64,000 nucleotides of DNA from Profundibacterium mesophilum KAUST100406-0324 (lineage in GTDB: Bacteria > Pseudomonadota > Alphaproteobacteria > Rhodobacterales > Rhodobacteraceae): positions 1-64,000 of the forward strand of contig NZ_APKE01000013.1 of assembly GCF_009835145.1 (NCBI RefSeq), in the 5' to 3' direction. Position 1 is the stretch's first letter. Each line of letters starts with the position of its first letter. The notes below the pieces were generated by a model, which worked only from the letters and a program-made list of their open reading frames with translations, made no database searches and was not told where the DNA came from. Below, one piece after another: positions 48,418 through 56,421 of this stretch. The position numbers and the translations under genes are program-made.

Positions 48418-48999
48418 TCAAAAATCGAAAAAGACGGTCTCATCCGGGCCTTGCAGGCGGATGTCGAAGTGATAGCCGAATGGCCCCGGCCGCGCCATGA
48501 GGCTTGCGCGACGCTCAAGGGGAACGCGGGCGAGGACCGGATCACCGGCATTCGCCTCAGCCGCATCGGCGAAATAGAGCCGCGTGGCGAGCCCGGTATT
48601 GATCCCGCGCGCGATGATCCAGAGGCTCAGATGCGGCGCGCTGCCCGCGAGACCGGGCGCATCGACGGCGCCGGGGCGCAGCGTCTCGAACTGGAACGCT
48701 CCCGTGCGAGCATCCGGCGCGACCCGGAACCAGCCGCGGAACCCGCCGGCGGCATGGCGGCCATCGGCATCCGCCTGCCAGACTTCCAGCAGCGCATCGC
48801 CCACCGGCGCGCCTGCGCCGTCGGTGATGGTTCCGCTCACGCGGATGCGCGGGCCGGGCAGGTCGGGCTCGGCGCCAGGCGATCCCAGCGCGGCGCAGGG
48901 GCCGTCGATCCCCGCCAGGCGCGGTGCGAGGCCGATATGGAGATAGGGTCCGGCGGTCTGCGAAGGCGTCTCGGGCAGGGGCCGGTTTGCGTCGGTCAT
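48418..48999 (-). CDS. pcaG: protocatechuate 3,4-dioxygenase alpha subunit
   Basis: A 193-aa intradiol dioxygenase alpha chain, the non-iron-binding partner of PcaH. SQTAGPYLHIGL at the N-terminus, RIRVSGTITDGAGAPVGDAL, LEVWQADADGRH and APHLSLWIIARGINTGL are characteristic; the iron Tyr/His ligands of the beta chain are missing as expected. Starts 2 bases after the pcaH stop, giving coupled translation of the two chains. Confidence 0.95.
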   Translation of the reverse strand: MTDANRPLPETPSQTAGPYLHIGLAPRLAGIDGPCAALGSPGAEPDLPGPRIRVSGTITDGAGAPVGDALLEVWQADADGRHAAGGFRGWFRVAPDARTGAFQFETLRPGAVDAPGLAGSAPHLSLWIIARGINTGLATRLYFADAAEANAGDPVLARVPLERRASLMARPGPFGYHFDIRLQGPDETVFFDF

Positions 49000-49001
49000 G
49001 C

Positions 49002-49742
49002 TCAATTGCCCTCGGGGCGGGTTTCGAACGGCGTGGCTTCGTGGCCGCGCAGAACGATGTCGAACCTGTAGGCCAAGGCATCGAAGGGAATGCTGGCATC
49101 CATGTCGAGCCGGCCGACGAGGCGTGTCACGGCGGCGGGATCGGGCAGGGTCGCGACGATCGGGCAGCGCGGGATCAGCGGATCCCCCTCGAAATACATC
49201 TGTGTCACGAGACGCTGCGCGAAGGCCGTCCCGAAGACCGAAAAATGGATATGTGCCGGGCGCCAGTCGTTCCCCCCATTGGGCCACGGATAGGCGCCCG
49301 GCCTGATGGTGCGAAAGCTGTAGCTGCCATCGGCGCCGCTGAGGGTGCGCCCGCATCCCGAGAAGGCGGGATCGAGGGGTGCGTCATGACGGTCGCCGGG
49401 ATGCCTGTAGCGCCCGGCGGAATTGGCCTGCCAGATCTCGATGAGCGCGCCCGGAACCGGCCGGCCGCTTCCGTCAAGCAGGCGGCCGTGCACGATGATC
49501 CTCTCGCCGATCGGTGCGCCGCCGCTTCCGTAGCCGGCGAGCAGGTTCGCCTCGTCCGGGGCAATGTCGCCATGGCCGAAGACCGGTCCGTGAAGGCTCT
49601 CGGCCGTGCCGCCGATCGCGATCGGCGGGTGATGCGGCGCGCGGGCGATGCTGCTGCGATAGGCGGGGGTGAGGGCCGGGGGATGAAGACCGGCCCCGCG
49701 CGGGCGCAGACCCTTGGGCGGCATCCCCGCATCACGCCCCAT
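49002..49742 (-). CDS. pcaH: protocatechuate 3,4-dioxygenase beta subunit
   Basis: Catalytic beta chain of the intradiol ring-cleaving enzyme giving beta-carboxymuconate. Non-heme iron(III) ligands are visible: Tyr in NSAGRYRH, Tyr in PGAYPWPN, and both His in RPAHIHFS. Start ATG at 49742 overlaps the pcaC end by 11 bases (246 aa); an ATG at 49724 would give 240 aa. Family blocks HPPALTPAYRSSI and GERIIVHGRLLDG support either start. Confidence 0.95.
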   Translation of the reverse strand: MGRDAGMPPKGLRPRGAGLHPPALTPAYRSSIARAPHHPPIAIGGTAESLHGPVFGHGDIAPDEANLLAGYGSGGAPIGERIIVHGRLLDGSGRPVPGALIEIWQANSAGRYRHPGDRHDAPLDPAFSGCGRTLSGADGSYSFRTIRPGAYPWPNGGNDWRPAHIHFSVFGTAFAQRLVTQMYFEGDPLIPRCPIVATLPDPAAVTRLVGRLDMDASIPFDALAYRFDIVLRGHEATPFETRPEGN

Positions 49743-50118
49743 CGGCGGCGTCCATCTGCGCGAAAGTCTCCTTCGCGAGCTTGATCGCGTGGTTTGCGGC
49801 GGGCACGCCGGCATAGATCGCGACATGCTGGAAGACCTGCGCGATGTCATCGCGGCTGGCGCCGGTATTGACCGTGGCACGGATATGCATCGGGATCTCG
49901 GCGAAGTTCCCGGTCGCGGCGAGCAGCCCGAGGGTGATCATCGACCGCTCGCGCCGGCTGATCGCATCGCTGGCCCAGACGGTGCCCCAGGCCCCTTCCG
50001 TCACGAGGGCCTGGAACTCGGCGTCGAATTGCGTGCCAGCCGCCTTTGCCCGGTCGACATGGGCATCGCCGAGAACGGCCCGCCGCACCGCATCTCCCGT
50101 TTCCTTGCGGCTGCTCAT
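49732..50118 (-). CDS. pcaC: 4-carboxymuconolactone decarboxylase
   Basis: A small AhpD-fold protein of 128 aa that decarboxylates gamma-carboxymuconolactone. Blocks AVLGDAHVDRAKAAGTQFD, WGTVWASDAISRRERSM and IHIRATVNTGASRDDIAQVFQHVAIYAGVP (shown in parts) are diagnostic. Follows aroQ after 66 bases and overlaps pcaH. The partner genes pcaB and pcaD are not in this window. Confidence 0.93.
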   Translation of the reverse strand: MSSRKETGDAVRRAVLGDAHVDRAKAAGTQFDAEFQALVTEGAWGTVWASDAISRRERSMITLGLLAATGNFAEIPMHIRATVNTGASRDDIAQVFQHVAIYAGVPAANHAIKLAKETFAQMDAADGA

Positions 50119-50184
50119 CGCGGTCCCCTTCGCTCGTAGGGCGCAAACGCGCCCGCCCCGGTCAATTCCGCCCCCGGCGGCATG

Positions 50185-50625
50185 TCACGTCCCCAGAAGA
50201 TGGGCCATGCGGCGCAGGGCAAGCTCGTAGCCCTGGACCCCGAACCCCGCCAGCACGCCATCGGCACGCAGCGAGACATAGGAGTGGTGCCGGAAACTCT
50301 CGCGCCTGTGCACGTTCGAGATGTGAACCTCGATGACCGGACCCTCGAAGGTGTTGAGCGCATCGAGGATCGCGATGGATGTATGGGTGAAGGCACCGGG
50401 ATTGATGATGATCCCGGCAGCCGTCTGGCGCGCCTCGTGGATCCAGTCGATCAGCGCGCCCTCGTGGTTCGATTGCCGCAAGATCGTCTCGAGGTTCAGT
50501 TCCTCGCCCAGTGCCGCGCAGCGCATGGCGACATCGTCGAGCGTCTCCGCCCCATAGATCTCCGGCTCTCGCTGCCCCAGCAGGTTGAGATTGGGACCGT
50601 TCAGAATGGTGATCTGCTGCGACAT
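50185..50625 (-). CDS. aroQ: type II 3-dehydroquinate dehydratase
   Basis: Dodecameric type II enzyme of 146 aa. [19 protein letters not shown], the catalytic Tyr and Arg region, [17 protein letters not shown], and [18 protein letters not shown] are intact. It dehydrates 3-dehydroquinate to 3-dehydroshikimate, either in aromatic biosynthesis or, as its position at the head of a pca operon suggests, in quinate breakdown toward protocatechuate. Confidence 0.92.
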   Translation of the reverse strand: MSQQITILNGPNLNLLGQREPEIYGAETLDDVAMRCAALGEELNLETILRQSNHEGALIDWIHEARQTAAGIIINPGAFTHTSIAILDALNTFEGPVIEVHISNVHRRESFRHHSYVSLRADGVLAGFGVQGYELALRRMAHLLGT

Positions 50626-50765
50626 GAAGCGGCCTCGGGATTGGTCCCGCAGCGCGGGTGACATGGAGAACCCCGACCATACAGCGCCGCCCGGCGCGCG
50701 CAAGCCGCCGGTCTTCTCGCTCCATCTTCCCGTGCCGAGCGCCCGCGGCACGGGGCGATCGACAT

Positions 50766-50802
50766 TTTGCAGCTTGCTGGATTTGCAAGGCGCTGCTTTG
50801 CA
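50766..50802. promoter_or_regulatory. three TTTGCA motifs in phase upstream of aroQ
   Basis: TTTGCA occurs at 50766-50771, 50782-50787 and 50797-50802, with the third in the palindrome TTTGCAAA. The 15-16 base steps and location about 140 bases before the aroQ start suggest a regulator array, for example for a LysR or IclR type pca regulator. Not tested. Confidence 0.35.
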
Positions 50803-51130
50803 AAATTCCCGTAGCGCATTTCCCTGTCTGCGGGGCACTTGGAAGCTGCTCGCGGCGACGTGCTCTGCCGCGGCAAAGGCGCGCAGCGACCCGTCTGGCA
50901 AGATGCGTGGCGCGCGGCCGTTGCAAGATGATCGGGCAGCGGGGGCCCGCGTCGCGGGCTCCGGCCATGTTCCCGCGGCCCGAGCGCGAAGCGCAGGGCG
51001 CAAATGCAGGCCATGAAGGGCGATCACCGTCCACATGGTGCGGGCGGGAGGGCCGTGCCGATCGCCACCGGCCGGGCGTAGCGCCATCCCTGCCGCACGG
51101 TTCCGATGCTGGCCTTGCGCCGGGGACGAT

Positions 51131-51184
51131 GCCGCCTGGACATCCCGCGCGGGGGGACGCCCTCCCGCGGGATGTCCAGGCGGC
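51131..51184. repeat. perfect 19-bp inverted repeat before the BCCT gene
   Basis: GCCGCCTGGACATCCCGCG (51131-51149) and its exact complement (51166-51184) flank a 16-base G/C-rich loop, about 100 bases before the BCCT start. No T-tract follows. It could be a terminator for transcripts entering from upstream or a leader RNA element of the carrier gene. Confidence 0.7.
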
Positions 51185-51288
51185 GCTTTCAACACGGCAC
51201 GAGATGTGACAGTGCGGCCCGTTCAGCGCATCGCGGAATGATCCCGCACGCGAAACCCATCAAGCGGCAAGACCTTTCGGAGAACGAC

Positions 51289-52845
51289 ATGACGGACCAT
51301 CCCAACCCCTCGGCAGCGCGAACACCGCCGAGCGGACATATCAACAAACCGCTCTTCGCGATCACCGGCGGTTTCATCGCGCTTTTCTGCCTGATCGCGC
51401 TCATCGATCTCGACCTGCTCTCGGCGATGGTGGATGCAAGCTTCGCCTTTTCGGCCAAGTATTTCGGCCTCTACTGGCAGGTCCTGCTCCTGGCGACCTT
51501 CCTGATCGGTCTCGTGCTCGTCGTGCTGCCGGGCGGCAGGGCGATCATGGGCGGCATCGCCGCGCCGGAATTCAGCCTGTTCCAATGGGGCTCGATGATC
51601 ATGTGCACCCTGCTGGCGGGGGGCGGCGTCTTCTGGGCGGCCGGTGAGCCGATGGCGCATTTCCTGTCATCGCCGCCGCTCTTCGGCGCCGAGGCGGGAA
51701 CGCCGGAAGCCGTGGCGCCCGCCCTGGCGCAAAGCTTCATGCATTGGGGCTTTCTCGCCTGGGCGATCCTGGGCGCGCTGACCACGGTGATGCTGATGCA
51801 TTACCATTACGAGAAGGGCCTGCCGCTGGCCCCGCGCACGCTGCTCTATCCGGTCTTCGGCGATCGCGCCCTCCGCGGGCCGATCGGGCTCATCGCCGAT
51901 GCGGCCTGCATCATTGCCGTCGTGGCCGGGACCGTGGGGCCGATCGGTTTCCTCGGCCTGCAGGTCAGCTACGGGCTGAACGAGCTTTTCGGCATTCCCG
52001 ACGTCTTCGCGACGCAAGCCGCCGTCATCGCAGGCCTCGTCGCCATCTACACGCTCTCGGCGATCTCCGGCCTGACACGCGGCATCCAGCTTCTGAGCAA
52101 GGTGAACGTCATCCTTGCCGCCGGATTGCTGATCTTCATGCTCGTCTTCGGCCCCACCGCCTTCATCTTCGAGAGCTACGTCGCGGGCTTTGCCACCTAC
52201 ATCACCGAATTCTTCGACATGGCGCTTTACCGCGGCGAGGCGGGCGTCTTCGGCGATCCCGGCTGGCTGGGCTGGTGGACGGTGTTCTTCTGGGGCTGGT
52301 TCATGGGATACGGTCCCTTGATGGCCATGTTCATCGCGCGCATCTCGCGGGGGCGGTCGATCCGCGCCATCGTCATCATGCTCTCGCTCGTGGCCCCGGT
52401 GATCACCACCTTCTGGTTCACCATCGTCGGCGGGTCGGGCATCGCATTCGAGCTTGCCGAGGCCGGATCGGTCTCCGAGGCATTCGAGGGATTCGACCTT
52501 CCGGCCGCGCTCATGGCGATCACGCAGATCCTGCCGATGGGGTTCGTGATTTCCCTCCTTTTCCTCCTGCTGACGACGATCTTCGTCGCGACCACGGGGG
52601 ATTCGATGACCTATGTGATCTCCGTCGCCATGTCGAACGAGGACCGCTCCTCGATGCCGGTGCGCGTCTTCTGGGGCATCGGCATGGGGCTCGTGGCCGT
52701 GATCCTCATCTCTCTGGGCTCGGGCGGCGTGGACAAGCTGCAAAGCTTCATCGTGGTGACGGCGGTTCCGGTCTCGCTGGTGCTGTTGCCCTCGCTCTGG
52801 GACGCCCTGCGCATCACGCTGGCGAAGGGCCGCAAGTCGGCATGA
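51289..52845 (+). CDS. BCCT family transporter with a divergent signature
   Basis: A 518-aa betaine/carnitine/choline-type carrier with twelve predicted spans. The BCCT signature region reads GWWTVFFWGWFMGYGPLMAM then FIARISRGRSIR; the arginine-rich end is standard, but the usual WAWW-x-S-W-x-P aromatic box is replaced by WGWFMGYGP. Substrate binding may therefore differ from betaine carriers. Start ATG at 51289 has CGGAG upstream. Neighbouring pca genes do not obviously use a BCCT substrate; a quaternary ammonium or other zwitterion is expected. Confidence 0.87.
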   Translation: MTDHPNPSAARTPPSGHINKPLFAITGGFIALFCLIALIDLDLLSAMVDASFAFSAKYFGLYWQVLLLATFLIGLVLVVLPGGRAIMGGIAAPEFSLFQWGSMIMCTLLAGGGVFWAAGEPMAHFLSSPPLFGAEAGTPEAVAPALAQSFMHWGFLAWAILGALTTVMLMHYHYEKGLPLAPRTLLYPVFGDRALRGPIGLIADAACIIAVVAGTVGPIGFLGLQVSYGLNELFGIPDVFATQAAVIAGLVAIYTLSAISGLTRGIQLLSKVNVILAAGLLIFMLVFGPTAFIFESYVAGFATYITEFFDMALYRGEAGVFGDPGWLGWWTVFFWGWFMGYGPLMAMFIARISRGRSIRAIVIMLSLVAPVITTFWFTIVGGSGIAFELAEAGSVSEAFEGFDLPAALMAITQILPMGFVISLLFLLLTTIFVATTGDSMTYVISVAMSNEDRSSMPVRVFWGIGMGLVAVILISLGSGGVDKLQSFIVVTAVPVSLVLLPSLWDALRITLAKGRKSA

Positions 52846-52850
52846 ACGAG

Positions 52851-52891
52851 CCCCGCGCGGACCGCCCCCGAGAAGGGGCGTCCGCGCGGGG
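52851..52891 (+). terminator. long GC stem-loop after the BCCT gene
   Basis: CCCCGCGCGGACCGCCCC and GGGGCGTCCGCGCGGGG form a 17-bp stem with one bulged base and a CGAGAA loop, 5 bases after the stop. No T-tract, but size and position indicate a transcription end or mRNA 3' structure. Confidence 0.6.
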
Positions 52892-53207
52892 TGCGTTGAT
52901 GCGATACGTCCGCCTCCATGCGGCCCGGCGCACCGAAGCTCGGCATTCCGGGGATGCAGCAGGTGGCTCCCATACGCCCGCAATCCAGCCCTCGCGCGGC
53001 TTCGGCGGAGGAGGCTGCGCACGGACCCCGCGCGTCTCGTTCGCGATCGCACCGGCCATGGTCATCGCCGATGCGCGGCAGGGGTCAGTCATGCCGAGGG
53101 ACCGGAGTTGCGAAGGCGAAAGCCGCGCCGGGCGCTTGCCTCCCATGCTCTGAGCGGCTTATCAATGATTGACGTTTTTATCCCAGATCAATCCCGGACA
53201 GTTTTTC
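52892..53207. other. intergenic stretch without gene
   Basis: About 316 bases between the BCCT terminator-like hairpin and the secreted coiled-coil gene. Frames here are Arg/Ala-rich shadows. The last 60 bases are AT-richer (TGATTGACGTTTTTATCCCA) and likely hold the promoter of the next gene. Confidence 0.35.
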
Positions 53208-54350
53208 ATGATGTTACGAATTGCCCTCACCCTCACCCTCGCCTTGACGGCCACGCAGGTCTCTGCCAGCGCAGCGGAACTGATCGATTTTCTCGAAGGC
53301 GAGCTGTCCGACATCCGCGAAGAGGTCGAGGCCCGCGACGCGGCTCCGAACGAAGGCGGGTATTTCGAGAGCGACAAGGCCGACCACCAGGCCGATATCG
53401 ACGCCGTCCTCGACAAGGCCCTTCGCCTGGTCGTCCCGGAGACCTTCGACCTCTGGGCCGAACAGATCCGCGAGATCGACGCCGCGACGACAGATGCCGA
53501 AACCGAACGTGCGGACCTGCTCTTGCAGCAAATGCGGGCCAAGACATCCGAAGGCGTGGGCATGGTCGGCAAGATCCTTGGCCGGGAGCATGAACGCGGC
53601 AGCCGCGAGGACATCAATAGAAAGCTTGCCGAGATCGACGCGGCCCTTGTCCAGCTCGGCGAGGATCGCGATCTTGCCGCGACGGAGTTCGCGAAGGACA
53701 TGCGCGAGCTGCACGGTGTGAAGCTGACCGACGCGCAGGCAAAGGCGATCCTCTACTCGGTGAATGGCGGCCTGATGGTCGAATCGACAGTGGTCCTTCA
53801 GGCGCTTGGAGACGTCGAGCGCCGTCTCGCGGAGGTCATGGACGCTGGCATCGGGCCGGATGCGCGCCGCACCTATCTCGGTGTCTCCTCGGCAACGCGC
53901 CTTATCCATGCGCGTCTTTTGCAAAGGCATCTCGCCGCCTATGACGGGGATTGGCTGCCACGGCTCGAGGAGATGCGCGCGGAGACGGAGGCGCTGCAGG
54001 CACGGACCCGCCAGCAGTCACAGGCCGTCAGCCGAGAGGATGTCCGGCAGACCTACGAGAATAACATGGCGATCCAGGAACGGATCCTCGGCGTGATTGA
54101 CCGCTATGAAGCAATGCTCGAGCGGCGGCGCGGCCTGACGGCGGAGGCTCTCGATCTCGCCAGGGAAAGGGCCGATGCCGCGGTGAACACCCTCATCACG
54201 CTCGAGACCGCGGCCAGCCTGTCGCTGGTGATCTCCGAGGCCACGAGCCAGTACGAGGACGTGATGTCGGTCGATCTGCCGGAACTGGAGCAGCTTGATC
54301 CTCAGGAGTTCGAGGAGATGTTCGATATCTCCCGCCGTCTCGGCTCCTGA
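53208..54350 (+). CDS. secreted helical protein of unknown function
   Basis: A 380-aa protein with a signal peptide (MMLRIALTLTLALTATQVSA, cleavage near SAS-A) and a mature part that is almost wholly helical and Glu/Arg/Leu-rich, with predicted coiled coils at about 105-165 and 260-340. No cysteines and no membrane span after the signal. I do not recognise the family. The start at ATG 53208 or 53211 is chosen because it gives the signal peptide a clean n-region; an upstream ATG at 53169 adds 13 residues. Stands alone between BCCT and dusA. Confidence 0.65.
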   Translation: MMLRIALTLTLALTATQVSASAAELIDFLEGELSDIREEVEARDAAPNEGGYFESDKADHQADIDAVLDKALRLVVPETFDLWAEQIREIDAATTDAETERADLLLQQMRAKTSEGVGMVGKILGREHERGSREDINRKLAEIDAALVQLGEDRDLAATEFAKDMRELHGVKLTDAQAKAILYSVNGGLMVESTVVLQALGDVERRLAEVMDAGIGPDARRTYLGVSSATRLIHARLLQRHLAAYDGDWLPRLEEMRAETEALQARTRQQSQAVSREDVRQTYENNMAIQERILGVIDRYEAMLERRRGLTAEALDLARERADAAVNTLITLETAASLSLVISEATSQYEDVMSVDLPELEQLDPQEFEEMFDISRRLGS

Positions 54351-54687
54351 TGAGTGCGAGACCCCGAACAGCAGGAAAGCGATCGGCGCGCCCCTTTCTC
54401 ATGGCGGAGTGATGCAGCGCCCCGGGCGCCATTGCTCCCAGTGAGCCGCCGCCTCGAGCAATGGACGTCCGAGCGCGGTTGAAGGGGGTGGCGGTCGGTA
54501 CGTCCAGGGCGCGTGAATGACGACTGGAAGAGCAGGGCTATCTATCGGGCATGGGGCGGGGTCATAGGAGCCTCCAACGAAGAGCGATGGGGCGTCACCA
54601 TCCAGCGCCGGTGCAACATCATGTTGCACCCTCCACGGCAACGGGGGCAAAAGGCCCGGGAAAGCGAACAGGGGTATCGGGGGCACC
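54351..54687. other. intergenic stretch upstream of dusA
   Basis: About 337 bases without a supported gene. It holds a 21-base palindrome at 54610-54630 and probably the dusA promoter. No Shine-Dalgarno-linked small ORF is convincing. Confidence 0.4.
54610..54630. promoter_or_regulatory. perfect 9-bp-arm palindrome, operator-like
   Basis: GGTGCAACA and TGTTGCACC with a TCA centre, 57 bases before the dusA ATG. Perfect symmetry and length are typical of a dimeric repressor site. The 5' region of dusA is also a known integration site for some islands, but no integrase is present. Confidence 0.5.
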
Positions 54688-55728
54688 ATGAGCACAGAGC
54701 CAGGAAAGCCGGGGGTTTGTGCCCTCGATCGCGCAGCCCGCCTCTCGGTCGCCCCGATGATGGACTGGACCGACCGGCATTGCCGCGTGCTGCACAGGAT
54801 CCTGAGCCGAGAAGCGCTTCTCTACACCGAGATGGTGACCGCGCCCGCGCTGGTGCGGGGCGGGGCGCTGCATCTTCTCGAGCATGACCCGGTCGAGCAT
54901 CCCGCCGCCCTGCAACTGGGCGGATCGGAGCCGGCCGAGCTGGCGCGGGCGGCACGGCTCGGAGAAGAGGCAGGCTACGGCGAGATCAACCTCAATGTCG
55001 GCTGCCCCTCGGACAGGGTGCAATCGGGCGCGTTCGGTGCGGTCCTCATGAAGCAGCCCGGGCTTGTCGCGGACTGCGTGGCCGCGATGCGCGGCGCCGT
55101 CGGCTCGGAGGTGACGGTGAAATGCCGGATCGGCGTCGACGATCAGGAGCCGCGCGACATATTGCCGGCCTTTCTCGAACAGATCCGCGCGGCCGGCATC
55201 CGGCGTGTCACGATCCACGCCCGCAAGGCCTGGCTGCAGGGTTTGTCGCCCAAGCAGAACAGGGATGTGCCACCACTCGACTATGATCTCGTGATCGCGA
55301 TGAAGGCGGCCTTTCCCGATCTGCATGTGAGCATCAATGGCGGGATCGAAGATCTGCAGAGCGCCGAGGGGTTCCTGGCGCGGGGGCTCGACGGCGTGAT
55401 GATCGGTCGTGCGGCCTATCACCGGCCGGCCGATATTCTGGGCGAGGCCGATGCGCGTATCTTCGGCGCGGCGCCGGTGATGGAGGGCGAGGATCCGGCC
55501 GAGCGCGCGGTGATCGGGATGCTGCCCTATATCGAGGCGCATGTGAGCGCGGGCGGACGCCTCGCACAAGTCACGCGGCACATGCTCGGTCTTTTCGCCC
55601 AGCGCCCCGGCGCGCGGGAATGGCGCCGCATACTGTCCGAGGGTGCGCATCGCCCCGGTGCCGGTCCCGATCTCGTCGCCTCGGCCCTCGGCGCGGTGCG
55701 CGAGGCCGGCGCCCGCAGCGCCGCCTGA
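54688..55728 (+). CDS. dusA: tRNA-dihydrouridine synthase A
   Basis: FMN enzyme of 346 aa that reduces uridine to dihydrouridine in the tRNA D-loop. SVAPMMDWTDRHCR at the N-terminus, INLNVGCPSDRVQSGAFGA with the catalytic Cys, KCRIGVDD, IHARKAWLQGLSPK and NGGIEDL are DusA-type motifs. Length is normal. Four bases separate its stop from the convergent DUF1289 gene. Confidence 0.95.
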   Translation: MSTEPGKPGVCALDRAARLSVAPMMDWTDRHCRVLHRILSREALLYTEMVTAPALVRGGALHLLEHDPVEHPAALQLGGSEPAELARAARLGEEAGYGEINLNVGCPSDRVQSGAFGAVLMKQPGLVADCVAAMRGAVGSEVTVKCRIGVDDQEPRDILPAFLEQIRAAGIRRVTIHARKAWLQGLSPKQNRDVPPLDYDLVIAMKAAFPDLHVSINGGIEDLQSAEGFLARGLDGVMIGRAAYHRPADILGEADARIFGAAPVMEGEDPAERAVIGMLPYIEAHVSAGGRLAQVTRHMLGLFAQRPGAREWRRILSEGAHRPGAGPDLVASALGAVREAGARSAA

Positions 55729-55732
55729 TTGC

Positions 55733-55948
55733 TCAGCCCAGGCGCCCGGCGCGCCCGCCGCGTCTTTGTTTGAGGCGCGGTGCGCGGCCGGGCAGATCGG
55801 CCATGACGGCCGCGCGCTCCTCGTCGCTCATCGCGCTCCAGCGGGTAATCTCGTCGATACTGCGCAAACAACCCGCGCAGATGCGCTCGGCGGGATGAAT
55901 CACGCAAATCTGCACACAGGGGCTTTCGATGGGGGGTCTGTCGTTCAT
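55733..55948 (-). CDS. DUF1289 domain protein
   Basis: A 71-aa protein with four cysteines in ESPCVQICVIHPAERICAGCLR, the DUF1289 pattern that suggests metal binding, and EITRWSAMSDEERAAV. Basic Arg/Gly-rich tail. The ATG at 55948 shares one base with the ruvX stop (TGATG), so it is coupled to ruvX. Function unknown, sometimes called Fe-S protein in databases without evidence. Confidence 0.8.
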   Translation of the reverse strand: MNDRPPIESPCVQICVIHPAERICAGCLRSIDEITRWSAMSDEERAAVMADLPGRAPRLKQRRGGRAGRLG

Positions 55949-56421
55949 CACTGTGCTCCGATCCGTGCGAGCCGGTCGAGCGCGCCCTGCAGGATATAGG
56001 CGGCGGCGACATGGTCGATGACCTCGGCGCGGCGGCGGCGGGACGTGTCGGCCTCGAGAAGGGCCCGTTCGGCGGCCACGGTCGACAGGCGCTCATCCCA
56101 GAAGGTGATCACGAGATCGGTCATCCCCGCGAGGTTGCGGGCGAAGGCGCGCGTCGATTGCGCACGGGGGCCCTCGCTGCCATCCATGTTGCGCGGCAGG
56201 CCGAGAACGACGCCGCCGATCATCCGGCTTTCGAACTGGGTCATCAACTCCTGCGCATCCAGCGTGAACTTGCGCCGTTTGACGGTCATGAGCGGCGTTG
56301 CGACCGACAGGAACGTATCGGATACCGCCAGCCCGATCGTCTCTGTTCCCAAGTCGAGGCCGGCCAGCGCACGGCGCGGGGGCAGGGCCGCTGCGAAGTC
56401 TTCGATCCGGTCGTGGATCAT
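55948..56421 (-). CDS. ruvX: putative Holliday junction resolvase RuvX (YqgF)
   Basis: RNase H-fold nuclease of 157 aa. ALAGLDLGTETIGLAVSD (catalytic Asp), GVVLGLPRNMDGSEG, FWDERLSTVAAE and the C-terminal DHVAAAYILQ carry the four acidic residues. Proposed roles are 16S rRNA 5'-end maturation and resolution of junctions. ATGA overlap with ccmI upstream; first residues MIHDRIEDFAA are usual. Confidence 0.92.
   Translation of the reverse strand: MIHDRIEDFAAALPPRRALAGLDLGTETIGLAVSDTFLSVATPLMTVKRRKFTLDAQELMTQFESRMIGGVVLGLPRNMDGSEGPRAQSTRAFARNLAGMTDLVITFWDERLSTVAAERALLEADTSRRRRAEVIDHVAAAYILQGALDRLARIGAQ

Larger units (their letters stand above)
50626..51288. other. 663-base divergent intergenic region, pca operon / BCCT
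   Basis: No supported gene. It holds three TTTGCA motifs at 15-16 base spacing (50766-50802), a perfect 19-bp-arm inverted repeat (51131-51184) and presumably the promoters of the aroQ-pca operon and the BCCT gene. No pcaQ/pobR-like regulator gene is adjacent. Confidence 0.5.
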
